DNA of 64,000 nt. Origin: Nocardia mikamii NBRC 108933 (GTDB lineage: Bacteria > Actinomycetota > Actinomycetes > Mycobacteriales > Mycobacteriaceae). Positions 8,032 through 17,472 of the stretch are shown here, piece after piece. Position 1 is the first letter of the stretch. Every line of letters begins with the position of its first letter. Made by a program: the position numbers and the translations under genes. The stretch spans positions 248,001 to 312,000 of the forward strand of contig NZ_BDCM01000014.1 of the NCBI RefSeq assembly GCF_001613505.1. The letters run 5' to 3'. Below the pieces are notes generated by a model. It was not told where the DNA came from. It was given only the letters and a program-made list of their open reading frames with translations, and made no database searches.

Positions 8032-8786
8032 CAGTCCCCGGCTTCGGCGGAACCGTCCGCGGTGAGCGCCTGCCAGGCGGCGCCGGCGGCCTTCTGCTCG
8101 GCTTCCTTCTTCGACCGGCCGACGCCCTGCCCGTAGGCCGTGCCGCCGATCACCGCGGTGGCGGTGAATTCCTTGTCGTGGTCCGGACCGGTCGAGGTGA
8201 TCTCGTAGCTGGGCACGCCGATACCGCGTTCCGCGGTGAGCTCCTGCAGGCTGGTCTTCCAGTCCAGGCCGGCGCCCATCCGGGGACCGCGTTCGAGCAG
8301 TGCGGCGAACAGGCGCAGCACGACTCCGCGCGCGACCTCGATGCCGTGTTGCAGATGGACCGCGCCCAGCAGCGATTCCATCCCGTCGGCGAGGATGCTC
8401 GCCTTGTCCCGACCGCCGGTGAGCTCCTCGCCCTTACCGAGCAGCAGATGACGGCCGAGGCCGCCCTCACCCAGGCCGCGCGCGACCTCGGCCAGGGCGT
8501 GCATATTCACCACACTGGCACGCAGCTTGGCGAGCTCACCCTCGGATTTCTCCGGATGCTCGAGGTACAGGCGCTCGGTGATGCTCAGACCGAGGACCGA
8601 ATCGCCCAGGAACTCCAGGCGTTCGTTGGTCGGCAGACCACCGTTCTCGTAGGCGTACGAACGGTGGGTGAGCGCCAGCCGGAGCAGATCCGGACGCACC
8701 TCCACGCCGAGCGCTTCCAGGAGGCTGGCGTGGTCAGCGGCATCGCCCGCTGCGGGTGCGGCCGCTTCGTCCTTACCGGCGGTCAC
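8031..8786 (-). CDS. rnc: ribonuclease III
   Basis: A 251-residue enzyme. The catalytic domain has the signature NERLEFLGDSVLG (about 54-66) and the second acidic site in LADGMESLLGAV. The C-terminal double-stranded-RNA-binding domain spans WKTSLQELTAERGIG to KKEAEQKAAGAAW. It cleaves double-stranded RNA in rRNA and mRNA processing. The GTG at 8786 gives a normal length; a longer frame would run back through rpmF. The stop overlaps mutM. Confidence 0.95.
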   Translation of the reverse strand: MTAGKDEAAAPAAGDAADHASLLEALGVEVRPDLLRLALTHRSYAYENGGLPTNERLEFLGDSVLGLSITERLYLEHPEKSEGELAKLRASVVNMHALAEVARGLGEGGLGRHLLLGKGEELTGGRDKASILADGMESLLGAVHLQHGIEVARGVVLRLFAALLERGPRMGAGLDWKTSLQELTAERGIGVPSYEITSTGPDHDKEFTATAVIGGTAYGQGVGRSKKEAEQKAAGAAWQALTADGSAEAGD

Positions 8787-8809
8787 TTCGCGGCTACCCG
8801 ATCGGCAGA

Positions 8810-8992
8810 TCAGATGGCCGAGGTGACCTGGCGGCCCTTGTAGGTGCCGCAGTTGGGGCACGCGATGTGCGGAAGGGTCTTCTGACCGCACGCCCGGTTC
8901 GGGCAGGTGATCAGGGTCGGCGCGGTGGCCTTCCACTGGCTGCGCCGCGAGTGGGTGTTGGCACGAGACATCCGGCGCTTCGGAACGGCCAC
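8810..8992 (-). CDS. rpmF: 50S ribosomal protein L32
   Basis: A 60-residue L32 with the typical start MAVPKRRMSRANTHSRRSQW and a zinc ribbon (CPNRACGQ then CPNCGTYKGR, giving CX4C and CX2C), so this is the zinc-containing form. It sits two bases after the YceD gene and 24 bases before rnc, in the widely conserved yceD-rpmF-rnc order. Confidence 0.96.
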   Translation of the reverse strand: MAVPKRRMSRANTHSRRSQWKATAPTLITCPNRACGQKTLPHIACPNCGTYKGRQVTSAI

Positions 8993-8994
8993 GA

Positions 8995-9654
8995 CTACTT
9001 CTCCTCTGTCGTCGAACTTGCCGCACCATGGCGGTCGGCAAGAGATCGGTCTACGTCTGATGGGGCGTCGGAGACGCCGGTGCCGGGGGTTTCGCTCGCG
9101 AATTTCGCAAGCCCCGCCCAGCGAGGGTCCAGTATCTCATGCGTGTGATCCGGACCCGCAATCGCCATCCGGACACCGCATTCCGGGCACAGCCCGGCGC
9201 AATCGGGTTCGCACAGCGGTTGCAGCGGCAATTCCAGGCCGACGGCGTCGGTGACCACCGGCTCGACGTCGATCATGTCGTCGACGAGCCGGTAGACCTC
9301 GTCTTCCTCGGTGGTCTGCTCGGTCGCGCTGTCCGGATAGGCGAACAATTCGGTGATCTCGAGTTCCAGATCATCGGTGAACGACTCCAGGCAGCGCGAG
9401 CACTCCCCCTCGATCGGCGCCGACACCGAACCGGTGACCAGCACACCCTCCGAGACCGCCTGCAGGGTCAGATCGAGATCGATCTCGGCACCGGCCGGGA
9501 TCGCGATCAGGTCCAAGCCGATCTTCGCGGGGGCGGTGACGACCCGATGCACCTGCCGGATCGAGCCCGGGGCGCGCCCCAGACTGCGGGTGTCCAGCAC
9601 GAAATCCGCGTCCGTCTGACGACGACGCGAACCGGGACCGGACTGGGCGGACAT
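8995..9654 (-). CDS. YceD/DUF177 family protein
   Basis: A 219-residue protein directly upstream of rpmF, as in most bacteria. The DUF177 core includes VTGSVSAPIEGECSRCLESF and the cysteine pairs CEPDCAGLCPECG, which may bind metal. YceD proteins are linked to 23S rRNA biogenesis. The tail after DPRWAGLAKF is low complexity. The ATG at 9654 was chosen because the frame above it loses family character; a GTG 15 bases further upstream is the alternative. Confidence 0.85.
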   Translation of the reverse strand: MSAQSGPGSRRRQTDADFVLDTRSLGRAPGSIRQVHRVVTAPAKIGLDLIAIPAGAEIDLDLTLQAVSEGVLVTGSVSAPIEGECSRCLESFTDDLELEITELFAYPDSATEQTTEEDEVYRLVDDMIDVEPVVTDAVGLELPLQPLCEPDCAGLCPECGVRMAIAGPDHTHEILDPRWAGLAKFASETPGTGVSDAPSDVDRSLADRHGAASSTTEEK

Positions 9655-9748
9655 GGGACACTCACTCACGTTTCGAGGGGGTTTGGGCAACCACTCCACA
9701 GTACGCGAACTGCGCCGATCCCCCCAAATCCCGGAACCAGCGCGCGGA

Positions 9749-10495
9749 TCAGCGCCGGAAATCGGCGGCGTAGTCCGGAATACCGGTCCCCGACCGCAAT
9801 TGCTGACGACCCCGGCCGACCGTCCGCAGCGTCGAGTGCAGAGTTTCCTCGAAATCGGCGAGCTGGGAATCGACGTACTGGTCGCACTCCTCGCGCAGCC
9901 GGTCGGCCTCGGTCTGGGCGCCATCGATCAATCGCGCGGATTCCGCATGCGCGGCCCGCACCACCTCGGTCTGCGACACGAGGCGTTCCTGTTCGGCCTG
10001 CCCCTCGGCCACCGACCGGTCGTAGGAGGCCTGACCCGCCGCGATCATCCGCTCCGATTCGGTGCGGGCGCGGCCGGTGAGCGCCTCGTACTCGGCCTTG
10101 CCGTCGGTCACGATGCGGTCGGCCTCGGCCTGCGCGGTGGCGACCAGGTGATCGGCGTGCGCGCGGGCCTCGGCGACCATCCGGTCGGCGTGCGCCTTGG
10201 CGTCGGCGAGCAGCCGGTCGGCCTCCTCGCGGGCGCCGGCGACGGTCTGTTCGGCCTGGTCGTTGGCGCCGGTCACCGTCGCCTCGGCGGAATTGCGGGC
10301 GTCGGAGACGATCTTGTCGCGGTGGTCGAGCACGTCCTGGGCGTCGTCGAGTTCGCCGGGCAGCGCCTCACGCACATCGTCGAGCAGTTCCAGCACCTCA
10401 CCGCGGGGCACGATGCAGTTGCGGGTCGGCGGGATACCCCGCGCCTCTTCGACGATCGCGACCAGTTCGTCGAGTGCCTCGAATACGCGATACAT
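9749..10495 (-). CDS. sepIVA: SepIVA-like septation protein (DivIVA-type coiled coil)
   Basis: A 248-residue cytoplasmic protein. The start MYRVFEALDELVAIVEEARG is followed by a DivIVA-like helix (VLELLDDVREALPGELDDA), then about 150 residues of Ala/Glu/Asp/Arg coiled coil with a recurring ADRxVAxAxAHAD-like pattern, and a short Arg/Gln-rich tail. Length, sequence style and position upstream of yceD-rpmF-rnc-mutM match mycobacterial Rv2927c/SepIVA, which is needed for septation and polar growth. The ATG at 10495 is selected over upstream frame residues that look non-coding. Confidence 0.85.
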   Translation of the reverse strand: MYRVFEALDELVAIVEEARGIPPTRNCIVPRGEVLELLDDVREALPGELDDAQDVLDHRDKIVSDARNSAEATVTGANDQAEQTVAGAREEADRLLADAKAHADRMVAEARAHADHLVATAQAEADRIVTDGKAEYEALTGRARTESERMIAAGQASYDRSVAEGQAEQERLVSQTEVVRAAHAESARLIDGAQTEADRLREECDQYVDSQLADFEETLHSTLRTVGRGRQQLRSGTGIPDYAADFRR

Positions 10496-10649
10496 CCTGC
10501 TGACCCCACTCTCGTGCCGAACTACTGCTCTCGGCCCCAGTGTGCCCGCATCCCGCGTGTCTGCCCAGATCACCATCGGTGTGTCGGGCGGTGTTTCCTA
10601 TCCCACACAAATCAAGTGGAGGAAATCTCTCCGCTTGGTGCTATCTTTT

Positions 10650-10663
10650 CTACCGAGCGGTAG
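10650..10663. promoter_or_regulatory. palindromic operator candidate upstream of gtrA-like gene
   Basis: CTACCGAGCGGTAG is a perfect 6-2-6 inverted repeat, 55 bases before the likely start at 10718. Its form resembles sites of TetR-family repressors. No such regulator is adjacent, so the binding protein is unknown. Confidence 0.4.
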
Positions 10664-10717
10664 ACCAGCCGGAACCCGTCGCCAACGGGCGTCCGGCACT
10701 GTGCGATCGGAACGACA

Positions 10718-11263
10718 ATGGTTGTCCTTTATCCGGCACCTCCGGGTATGTGGGTGAACCCACAGCCCGATCCGGGTGTATCCATCGTGCACAGCGAATT
10801 GCTGGCCGAGACGCCGGAGCCGCAGCAAACCCCGCCTCACATCCGCGGCCTGGCCTCCCGCTTCGCCGGCTATCTGCGCGGCGACCACTGGCTGCCGCAA
10901 CTCGTCCGCTTCGCACTGGTCGGCGGTTTCAGCAATATCGGCTACTTTCTGCTGTTCCTGGCCTGCTACAGCGGCGGGCCGCAGCTCGCCAACCTGACCG
11001 GATCCATCGTCAGCACGGCTCTGGCCAACGAACTGCACCGCCGCCTCACCTTCCACGCCGCCGACCGGGTCGGCTGGCTCGCCGCCCAACTCGAGGGCGG
11101 TGGACTGGCGCTGGCCGGACTCGCCATCACCTCGGGGGCGCTGGCAATCCTCGATATCGCGGCGCCCGGACTCGACGACGTCACCGAGGCGATCGCCGTC
11201 ATCGGCATCACCGCCGGAGTCGGCGCGCTGCGCTTCCTCACCCTGCGGCTCTGGGTGTTCTGA
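10718..11263 (+). CDS. GtrA-like membrane protein
   Basis: A 181-residue protein with a hydrophilic N-terminal 60 residues and then four hydrophobic spans. It opens with LVRFALVGGFSNIGYFLLF, the standard GtrA start, continues with NLTGSIVSTALANELHRRLTF and ends in RFLTLRLWVF. GtrA-type proteins help move lipid-linked sugars across the membrane for cell-wall or surface glycan decoration. The exact start is uncertain: ATG 10718 is used, ATG 10748 is possible, and no strong ribosome-binding site is visible. It is divergent from sepIVA. Confidence 0.75.
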   Translation: MVVLYPAPPGMWVNPQPDPGVSIVHSELLAETPEPQQTPPHIRGLASRFAGYLRGDHWLPQLVRFALVGGFSNIGYFLLFLACYSGGPQLANLTGSIVSTALANELHRRLTFHAADRVGWLAAQLEGGGLALAGLAITSGALAILDIAAPGLDDVTEAIAVIGITAGVGALRFLTLRLWVF

Positions 11264-11536
11264 TCGCCCCGCGTGCTCACGCACGGGGTGCGGCTGCAAT
11301 CTGGTCATGTGAGCAAGGAACCGAGCCTCTGTACCCCACGTCCTAACTCAGCAAACGTCGTTGCGAGTTCTCATCGTGGGAGGTTCGGCAATGCACCATC
11401 GTTCGGGGAACCACTGCCCGGGAAGACCCACCCTCTGGCGCGCAGGTCTGCGCTCGGCCGCGTCCCCGCGCCCTCGGGTACCGATCCCCTGCCCACTGCC
11501 CCGCCCGCGCCGCACCCGTCCACACCAGGACCCGCA

Positions 11537-12547
11537 GTGACCCACGACAGCGGGTGTGCCGAAATCCTGTGCGGCCCATGGCGGCAGGCCGGCGCCGGGG
11601 GGCTGCATCGGCGTCGTGACGTGGTGTCGATCGGGGTCAGCGACGACGAGATCCGGCGGCGGTGTGCGATCGGAAGTTGGCGGCGGGTGCGGCGCGGGGC
11701 GTACGCGGAGGCCTCGGTACTCGCCGAACTGGACGGCGTGGCGCGGCACCGGCTGGCGGTGGCGGCGGTGCTGCCGGAGATGGCGGCCGACGCCGTGGCC
11801 AGCCATCAATCGGCGGCGGTACTGCTGGGTGCGCCGATGTCCCCGGCGCTGCTGGACCGCGTGCACGTGACGCGCAATCGACGCCACGGCGGGCGCATCA
11901 AGCCGAATCTGACGGTGCATTGCGCACCGGTCCCCGTCGTGGCCGAACGGGACGGGCTGCTGGTCACCAGTCCCGCCCGTACCGTCGTCGATCTGGCGCG
12001 CACGCTTCCGTTCGAATCCGCGGTCGTCGTCGGCGACGCCCTCGCCCGCGAATTCGGCGTCACCGCAGCGGCATTGGCGCACGAACTGGCCCGCGCCCGC
12101 GGCCGGCGCGGCGTCGACGGTGCCCGGCACGTGATCGGTTTCCTCGATCCGCGCAGCGCCGGAGTGGACCACTCCCGGATCCGCGTGCGGCTGCGGCTGC
12201 TCGGATTCCCGCCGGCTGCCGCGGGTGGAGTGATCCATGCCGACGACGGGAGGGTGCTGGGGACGGCGGATCTGTACCTGGGCCGGACCGGCGTGGTGCT
12301 CGAGATCGACGGGCACCGGACGAGAAGAGCCCGCGTACACGACGGGCCATCCCGCCGAGCGCCGGATGTGGTGTTGCGCCGCTACGGATTTCGGTCGATC
12401 CGCACCACCTGGCGCGAGGTGAGCACCGGAATCGCCGCGGAGCGCGTGCACGCCGCGCTGAACCGGGCGCGCGAGCAGCGTCCCCGTGGCTACATCCGCC
12501 CCGCTCCGCTTCCGGCCCCGACGCCGCTGCGGCTGCGTGCGCTGTGA
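11537..12547 (+). CDS. AbiEi-like/DUF559-type protein
   Basis: A 336-residue protein built like the many actinobacterial proteins annotated as AbiEi-family antitoxin or DUF559. The N-terminal winged-helix-like part (GLHRRRDVVSIGVSDDEIRR, then WRRVRRGAY) is followed by a middle segment (LLVTSPARTVVDLARTLPFESAVVVGDALA) and a C-terminal Vsr-like core (VVLEIDGHR to RTTWREV). The core's second acidic residues are not obvious. No toxin gene is adjacent, so a toxin-antitoxin role is not supported here. The GTG start has CCAGGA six bases upstream. Confidence 0.6.
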   Translation: MTHDSGCAEILCGPWRQAGAGGLHRRRDVVSIGVSDDEIRRRCAIGSWRRVRRGAYAEASVLAELDGVARHRLAVAAVLPEMAADAVASHQSAAVLLGAPMSPALLDRVHVTRNRRHGGRIKPNLTVHCAPVPVVAERDGLLVTSPARTVVDLARTLPFESAVVVGDALAREFGVTAAALAHELARARGRRGVDGARHVIGFLDPRSAGVDHSRIRVRLRLLGFPPAAAGGVIHADDGRVLGTADLYLGRTGVVLEIDGHRTRRARVHDGPSRRAPDVVLRRYGFRSIRTTWREVSTGIAAERVHAALNRAREQRPRGYIRPAPLPAPTPLRLRAL

Positions 12548-12592
12548 CGACCACGATCGGCTGGGCCTGCCGGGACCTGTTAGCGTCGCTGC

Positions 12593-13078
12593 ATGGCTGG
12601 AGCACTGTGCCCCGGGTCCTTCGATCCGGTGACCAACGGGCATATCGACGTCATCTCCCGCGCGGCCGCGCAGTTCGACGAGGTGGTCGTGACCGTGATG
12701 ATCAACAAGAGCAAGCAGGGCATGTTCAGCGTCGACGAGCGGATCGAGATGTTGCGCGAGGCGACCGCCGATCTGCCGAACGTGCGGATCGAATCCTGGT
12801 ACGGACTGCTGGTCGATTTCGCTCGCGAACAGGGCATCACCGCCATGGTCAAGGGCCTGCGCGATGCCACCGATCTCGGGTACGAGATGCAGATGGCCCA
12901 GATGAACAAACACCTCTCGGGCGTCGACACCTACTTCCTGGCCACCAACCCGGCGCTGAGCTTCCTGTCCAGTTCCCTGGTCAAGGAGGTCGCGACCTTC
13001 GGCGGCGACGTCACCGGCATGCTGCCGCCGGCCGTGCACAAACGCCTGCTGGCTCGCATCGCCGAACGTCGCGGCTGA
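12593..13078 (+). CDS. coaD: phosphopantetheine adenylyltransferase
   Basis: A 161-residue enzyme of exact family length. The nucleotidyltransferase motif GSFDPVTNGHIDVI (about 8-21) contains TNGH, and the C-terminal nucleotide loop includes FLSSSLVKEVATFGGD. It transfers AMP to 4'-phosphopantetheine, the fourth step of coenzyme A synthesis. It converges on rsmD, a pairing also found in mycobacteria. Confidence 0.97.
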   Translation: MAGALCPGSFDPVTNGHIDVISRAAAQFDEVVVTVMINKSKQGMFSVDERIEMLREATADLPNVRIESWYGLLVDFAREQGITAMVKGLRDATDLGYEMQMAQMNKHLSGVDTYFLATNPALSFLSSSLVKEVATFGGDVTGMLPPAVHKRLLARIAERRG

Positions 13079-13114
13079 GGGGTCGCCGCGAAACGACCGT
13101 CGGCCGAGCCGGGA

Positions 13115-13672
13115 TCACCCGTGGTATTCCGCCAGGTCGACGCGGGTTTCGCCGTATCGGCGCGATTTCAACGCCGAATAGCCTGCGGGCCATGCCGTTT
13201 CCGGTGATCGCGCCGACCGCTCGACGACGATCAGCGCGTCCCCGTACAGCCAGCCGTTGGCCGCCAACGCCCGCAGGTCGGTCTCGACAGCGGCGTCGGC
13301 GACCGCGTAGGGCGGGTCGGACAGCACCAGGTCGTACGGCTCGGCCGGTGCTGTCGCCAGTACGGAAGCGACTGTGCCCGATCGCATTTCGGCGCCGGGC
13401 ACATCCAGATCCGTGATATTTCCGCGAATCACCGCGGCCGCCTTGCGATCGGATTCGACCAGCAGGGCATGGGACGCGCCGCGCGACAGTGCCTCCAGGC
13501 CGAGGGCCCCGGAACCGGCGTAGAGGTCGAGCACTCGGATGCCGTCGAAATCCAGGCGCGCGGTGAGCGCGTTGAACAGCGCTTCCCGCACCCGGTCCGA
13601 GGTGGGCCTGGTTCCCGCGGGCGGAACCCGCAGCCGCCGACCACCCGCCGTGCCCGCGACGATCCGGGTCAC
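13115..13672 (-). CDS. rsmD: 16S rRNA (guanine966-N2)-methyltransferase
   Basis: A 185-residue protein with the typical start TRIVAGTAGGRRLRVPPAG, the AdoMet-binding motif VLDLYAGSGALGLEALSRG and the catalytic tetrad DPPY in LVLSDPPYAV. It methylates G966 of 16S rRNA. The GTG at 13672 has GGAGGG six bases upstream. It lies downstream of pyc on the same strand but is separated from it by a strong hairpin. Confidence 0.93.
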   Translation of the reverse strand: MTRIVAGTAGGRRLRVPPAGTRPTSDRVREALFNALTARLDFDGIRVLDLYAGSGALGLEALSRGASHALLVESDRKAAAVIRGNITDLDVPGAEMRSGTVASVLATAPAEPYDLVLSDPPYAVADAAVETDLRALAANGWLYGDALIVVERSARSPETAWPAGYSALKSRRYGETRVDLAEYHG

Positions 13673-13710
13673 CGCGATCCCTCCGCCACGGCAAGGCGGG
13701 GGCGCGGGAC

Positions 13711-13739
13711 CGTGCGGGCGGGTCGGCCCCGCCCGCACG
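13711..13739. terminator. GC-rich hairpin between pyc and rsmD
   Basis: Perfect 12-bp inverted repeat, CGTGCGGGCGGG (13711-13722) with CCCGCCCGCACG (13728-13739) around a five-base loop. It has no T tract, so it may be a weak terminator or an mRNA stability element between pyc and rsmD. Confidence 0.5.
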
Positions 13740-13840
13740 ACGACATCGACCGGTCCGCCGGCATGCGATACGCGCGAGCCGGTCCGTGACCGATCACGGC
13801 CGGCCCCCGCACCGCGCCCGAATGTGGCCGACCGGCACCG

Positions 13841-16800
13841 TCATTCGGCCGCGGTCTCGTTCGTGCGCAGTTCCACCAGTAGGTCGCCACCTTCCACCTG
13901 CTGCACCGTGCCGATCGCGACGCGGGCGACGACGCCGGCGCGGGGTGCGGTGATGGCGGCTTCCATCTTCATCGCCTCGATCGTGCCGACCGTGTCACCG
14001 GCGGCGACCGTGTCACCTTCGCCGACGGTCAGCGTGACGACACCGGCGAAGGGGGCGGCGATGTGGCCTGCGTTGTTCTTGTCGGCCTTCTCCGCCACCG
14101 GGACCTCGCTGGCGATCGAGCGGTCGCGCACCTGTACCGGGCGCAGCTGCCCGTTGAGGATGCACATGACCGTGCGCATACCCCGCTCGTCCGGCTCGGA
14201 GATCGCCTCCAGACCGATCAGCAGGGTGACGCCCTTCTCCAGTTCGACGCGGTGTTCCTCGCCGTGGCGCAATCCGTAGAAGAACTGATTCGCCGACAAG
14301 CCGGTGGTGTCGCCGTACTTCTCCCGGTGCGCCAGGAATTCCGCGGTGGGTGCGGGAAACAGCAACCGGTTCAGCGTCTCTCGGCGCTGCTGCGACGTTC
14401 CGTCCAGCGCCGCGGCGTCTTCCGCGGTCAACGGAACTTCCGGCTTCGCCGGGCCGCGGCCCTCGAGGGCACGGCTGCGGAAGGGTTCGGGCCAGCCACC
14501 GGCCGGGGTGCCGAGTTCGCCGCGCAGGAAACCGATGACCGAGTCCGGGATGTCGTAGCGCGCCGGATCGGTGGCGAAATCGTCCACGTCCACACCGGAT
14601 CCGACGAGCGACAGGGCGAGATCACCGACGACCTTCGAGGACGGGGTGACCTTGACCAGCCGGCCCAGCAGGCGGTCGGCGGACGCGTATTTCGCCTCGA
14701 CCTCCTCGAACCGGTCGCCCAGCCCGAGCGCGATGGCCTGCTGCCGCAGATTCGACAGCTGCCCGCCCGGAATCTCGTGGTGATACACCCGGCCCGTCGG
14801 CCCCGGCAACCCGGACTCGAAGGGCGCGTACACCTTGCGCAACGCCTCCCAGTACGGCTCGAGGTCGCACACGGCGTCGAGGTTCAGACCGGTGTCGTAG
14901 GGCGAATGCGCGGCCGCGGCGACGATCGCCGACAGTGCGGGCTGGCTCGTGGTGCCGGCCATCGGTGCGCTCGCCCCGTCCACGGCGTCGGCGCCGGCCT
15001 GCCAGGCGGCCAGATAGGTGGCGAGCTGACCGCCGGGGGTGTCGTGGGTATGCACGTGCACCGGCAGATCGAAGTTGCTGCGCAGCGCCGTCACCAGCGT
15101 ATGCGCGGCCGGCGCCCGCAGCAGTCCGGCCATGTCCTTGATCGCCAGCACGTGCGCACCGGCGTCGACGATCTGCTCGGCGAGCTTCAGGTAGTAGTCG
15201 AGGGTGTAGAGGTTCTCGTTCGGATTCGACAGGTCGCCGGTGTAGGACATCGCGACCTCGGCCAGCGCGGTCCCGGTCTCACGCACCGCGTCGATCGCCG
15301 GCCGCATCTGATCCACATTGTTGAGCGCGTCGAAGATCCGGAAGATGTCGATCCCGGTATCGGTGGCCTCCCGCACGAACGCCCGCGTCACCTGCTCCGG
15401 ATACGGCGTGTAGCCGACGGTGTTGCGTCCGCGCAGCAGCATCTGCAGGCAGATGTTCGGAATCGCCTCCCGCAGGGCGGCCAGGCGCTCCCACGGATCC
15501 TCGTACAGGAACCGCAGCGCCACATCGTAGGTCGCGCCACCCCAGCACTCGACCGACAGCAGTTCCGGCGTCATCCGCGCCACGTGTCCGGCCACCGTCA
15601 GCAGTCCGCGTGTCCGCACCCGGGTGGCGAGCAGCGATTGATGGGCGTCGCGGAACGTGGTGTCGGTGACGCCGACGGCGGCGCGCTCACGCAGCCAGCG
15701 CGCGAACCCCTCGGGCCCCAGCTCGAGCAGGCGCTGACGGGTGCCGTCCGGCGGCGGCGCAGTCAGATCGATCACCGGCAGCTTGTCGTGCGGATAGACC
15801 GCCGTCGGCCGCTCACCGTGCGGCTTGTTCACCGTCACGTCGGCCAGATAGCGCAGGATGCGGGTGCCGCGGTCGGCCGAACCGCGCTGGGTCAGCAGCT
15901 CCGGACGCTCGTCGATGAACGAGGTGGTGATCCGCCCGGCCCGGAAGTCCGGATCGTCGAGCACCGCCTGTAGGAACGGGATGTTCGTGGCCACGCCACG
16001 GATGCGGAACTCCGCCACCGCGCGCCGGGCCCGCGCCACCGCCGCGCCGAAGTCGCGGCCGCGACAGGTCAGCTTCACCAGCATGGAGTCGAAGTGCGCG
16101 CCGACCTCGGCGCCGAGGTTCGCACCGCCGTCGAGGCGGATACCACCGCCGCCGGGCGAGCGGTAGGCGGTGATGCGTCCGGTGTCGGGGCGGAAGCCGT
16201 TGGCCGGATCCTCGGTCGTGATCCGGCACTGCAGCGCGGCACCGTGGATCGACACGCTGTCCTGGCTCAGCCCCAGATCCGCCAGCGACTCGCCGGCCGC
16301 GATGCGCAGCTGCGACTGCACGAGGTCGACGTCGGTGATCTCCTCGGTCACCGTGTGCTCGACCTGGATGCGCGGGTTCATCTCGATGAACACGTGACGG
16401 CCGCGCTCGTCGAGCAGGAACTCCACGGTGCCGGCGCAGGAGTACCCGATCTGCCGCGCGAAGGCCACCGCGTCCGCGCAAATACGTTCCCGCAGCGCGG
16501 GATCCAGATTCGGCGCGGGCGCCAGCTCGATCACCTTCTGGTGCCGCCGCTGCAGCGAACAGTCGCGCTCGAACAGATGCATGACGTTGCCGTGCTGATC
16601 GGCCAGGATCTGCACCTCGATATGACGCGGGTTGATCACCGCCTGCTCGAGGAACACCGTCGCGTCCCCGAACGCCGACTCCGCCTCGCGCATGGCCGCC
16701 TCGATCGCCTCGCGCAGCTGCACCCGGTCCGCCACCCGGCGCATACCCCGGCCACCGCCACCGGCGACCGCCTTCACGAACACCGGGAACTCCATCTGCT

Positions 16801-17245
16801 CCGAAGCACGCAGCAACTCCTCGACATCGGCCGAGGGCGCGCTGGAGTTCAGCACCGGAAGCCCGGCGGCCTTCGCCGCCGCGATGGCCCGGGCCTTGTT
16901 ACCGGTCAGTTCGAGCACCTCGGCCGAGGGACCGATGAAGGTGATGCCCTCCGCCGCACACGCCGCCGCGAGGTCCGGATTCTCCGACAGGAAGCCGTAG
17001 CCGGGGTAGACCGCATCGGCGCCGGCCGACTTGGCGGCGCTGATGATCTCGGGAATCGAGAGGTAGGCACGCACGGGATGTCCGGGGACACCGATTTGAT
17101 ACGACTCGTCGGCCTTGAGGCGATGCACCGAGTTGCGATCTTCGTAGGGGAAAACCGCCACGGTGCCGATGCCGAGCTCGTAGGCGGCACGGAAGGCACG
17201 GATGGCGATTTCCCCGCGGTTGGCGACCAGCACTTTGGAGAACAT
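13841..17245 (-). CDS. pyc: pyruvate carboxylase
   Basis: A 1134-residue single-chain pyruvate carboxylase of full length. Order: biotin carboxylase domain (VLVANRGEIAIRAFRA start, glycine-rich GGGGRGMRRV, EMNPRIQVEHTVTEEITDVD), carboxyltransferase domain (TDTTFRDAHQSLLATRVRT, then HVHTHDTPGGQL), PYC/OADA domain, and a C-terminal biotinyl domain with the biotin lysine in EAMKMEA. It converts pyruvate, bicarbonate and ATP to oxaloacetate to refill the TCA cycle. The ATG at 17245 aligns with the family start. In mycobacteria pca also neighbours rsmD and coaD. Confidence 0.97.
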   Translation of the reverse strand: MFSKVLVANRGEIAIRAFRAAYELGIGTVAVFPYEDRNSVHRLKADESYQIGVPGHPVRAYLSIPEIISAAKSAGADAVYPGYGFLSENPDLAAACAAEGITFIGPSAEVLELTGNKARAIAAAKAAGLPVLNSSAPSADVEELLRASEQMEFPVFVKAVAGGGGRGMRRVADRVQLREAIEAAMREAESAFGDATVFLEQAVINPRHIEVQILADQHGNVMHLFERDCSLQRRHQKVIELAPAPNLDPALRERICADAVAFARQIGYSCAGTVEFLLDERGRHVFIEMNPRIQVEHTVTEEITDVDLVQSQLRIAAGESLADLGLSQDSVSIHGAALQCRITTEDPANGFRPDTGRITAYRSPGGGGIRLDGGANLGAEVGAHFDSMLVKLTCRGRDFGAAVARARRAVAEFRIRGVATNIPFLQAVLDDPDFRAGRITTSFIDERPELLTQRGSADRGTRILRYLADVTVNKPHGERPTAVYPHDKLPVIDLTAPPPDGTRQRLLELGPEGFARWLRERAAVGVTDTTFRDAHQSLLATRVRTRGLLTVAGHVARMTPELLSVECWGGATYDVALRFLYEDPWERLAALREAIPNICLQMLLRGRNTVGYTPYPEQVTRAFVREATDTGIDIFRIFDALNNVDQMRPAIDAVRETGTALAEVAMSYTGDLSNPNENLYTLDYYLKLAEQIVDAGAHVLAIKDMAGLLRAPAAHTLVTALRSNFDLPVHVHTHDTPGGQLATYLAAWQAGADAVDGASAPMAGTTSQPALSAIVAAAAHSPYDTGLNLDAVCDLEPYWEALRKVYAPFESGLPGPTGRVYHHEIPGGQLSNLRQQAIALGLGDRFEEVEAKYASADRLLGRLVKVTPSSKVVGDLALSLVGSGVDVDDFATDPARYDIPDSVIGFLRGELGTPAGGWPEPFRSRALEGRGPAKPEVPLTAEDAAALDGTSQQRRETLNRLLFPAPTAEFLAHREKYGDTTGLSANQFFYGLRHGEEHRVELEKGVTLLIGLEAISEPDERGMRTVMCILNGQLRPVQVRDRSIASEVPVAEKADKNNAGHIAAPFAGVVTLTVGEGDTVAAGDTVGTIEAMKMEAAITAPRAGVVARVAIGTVQQVEGGDLLVELRTNETAAE

Positions 17246-17472
17246 TCGATAAAGGTACCTGCCCGATGAGCGGGGCCGGACAGTGAATACGGCTTCGCAG
17301 CCATCCTCACAAACCGGATCGGCGAGTCTGCGAAGTTGTGTTCTTCCAGCGGAAACATAGGCGACCGCGCGGGCGGTGTTTCCCATGCCGCTCGCGGTGG
17401 ATTACGCTCGGGAACGCAGCTGGTTCGCTGCCGTCGACGAGTTGGAGCCCCGAGCGTCGCGCGCAGCGTCGA

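Noticed and set aside
11273..11536. Upstream extension of the AbiEi-like gene
   Set aside because: The added 88 residues are Pro/Arg/Ser-rich without family character, while GTG 11537 has a ribosome-binding site.
14063..17269. Two long plus-strand frames (636 and 391 codons)
   Set aside because: They are antisense to pyc, His/Arg/Gly-rich, and have no ribosome-binding site or motif.
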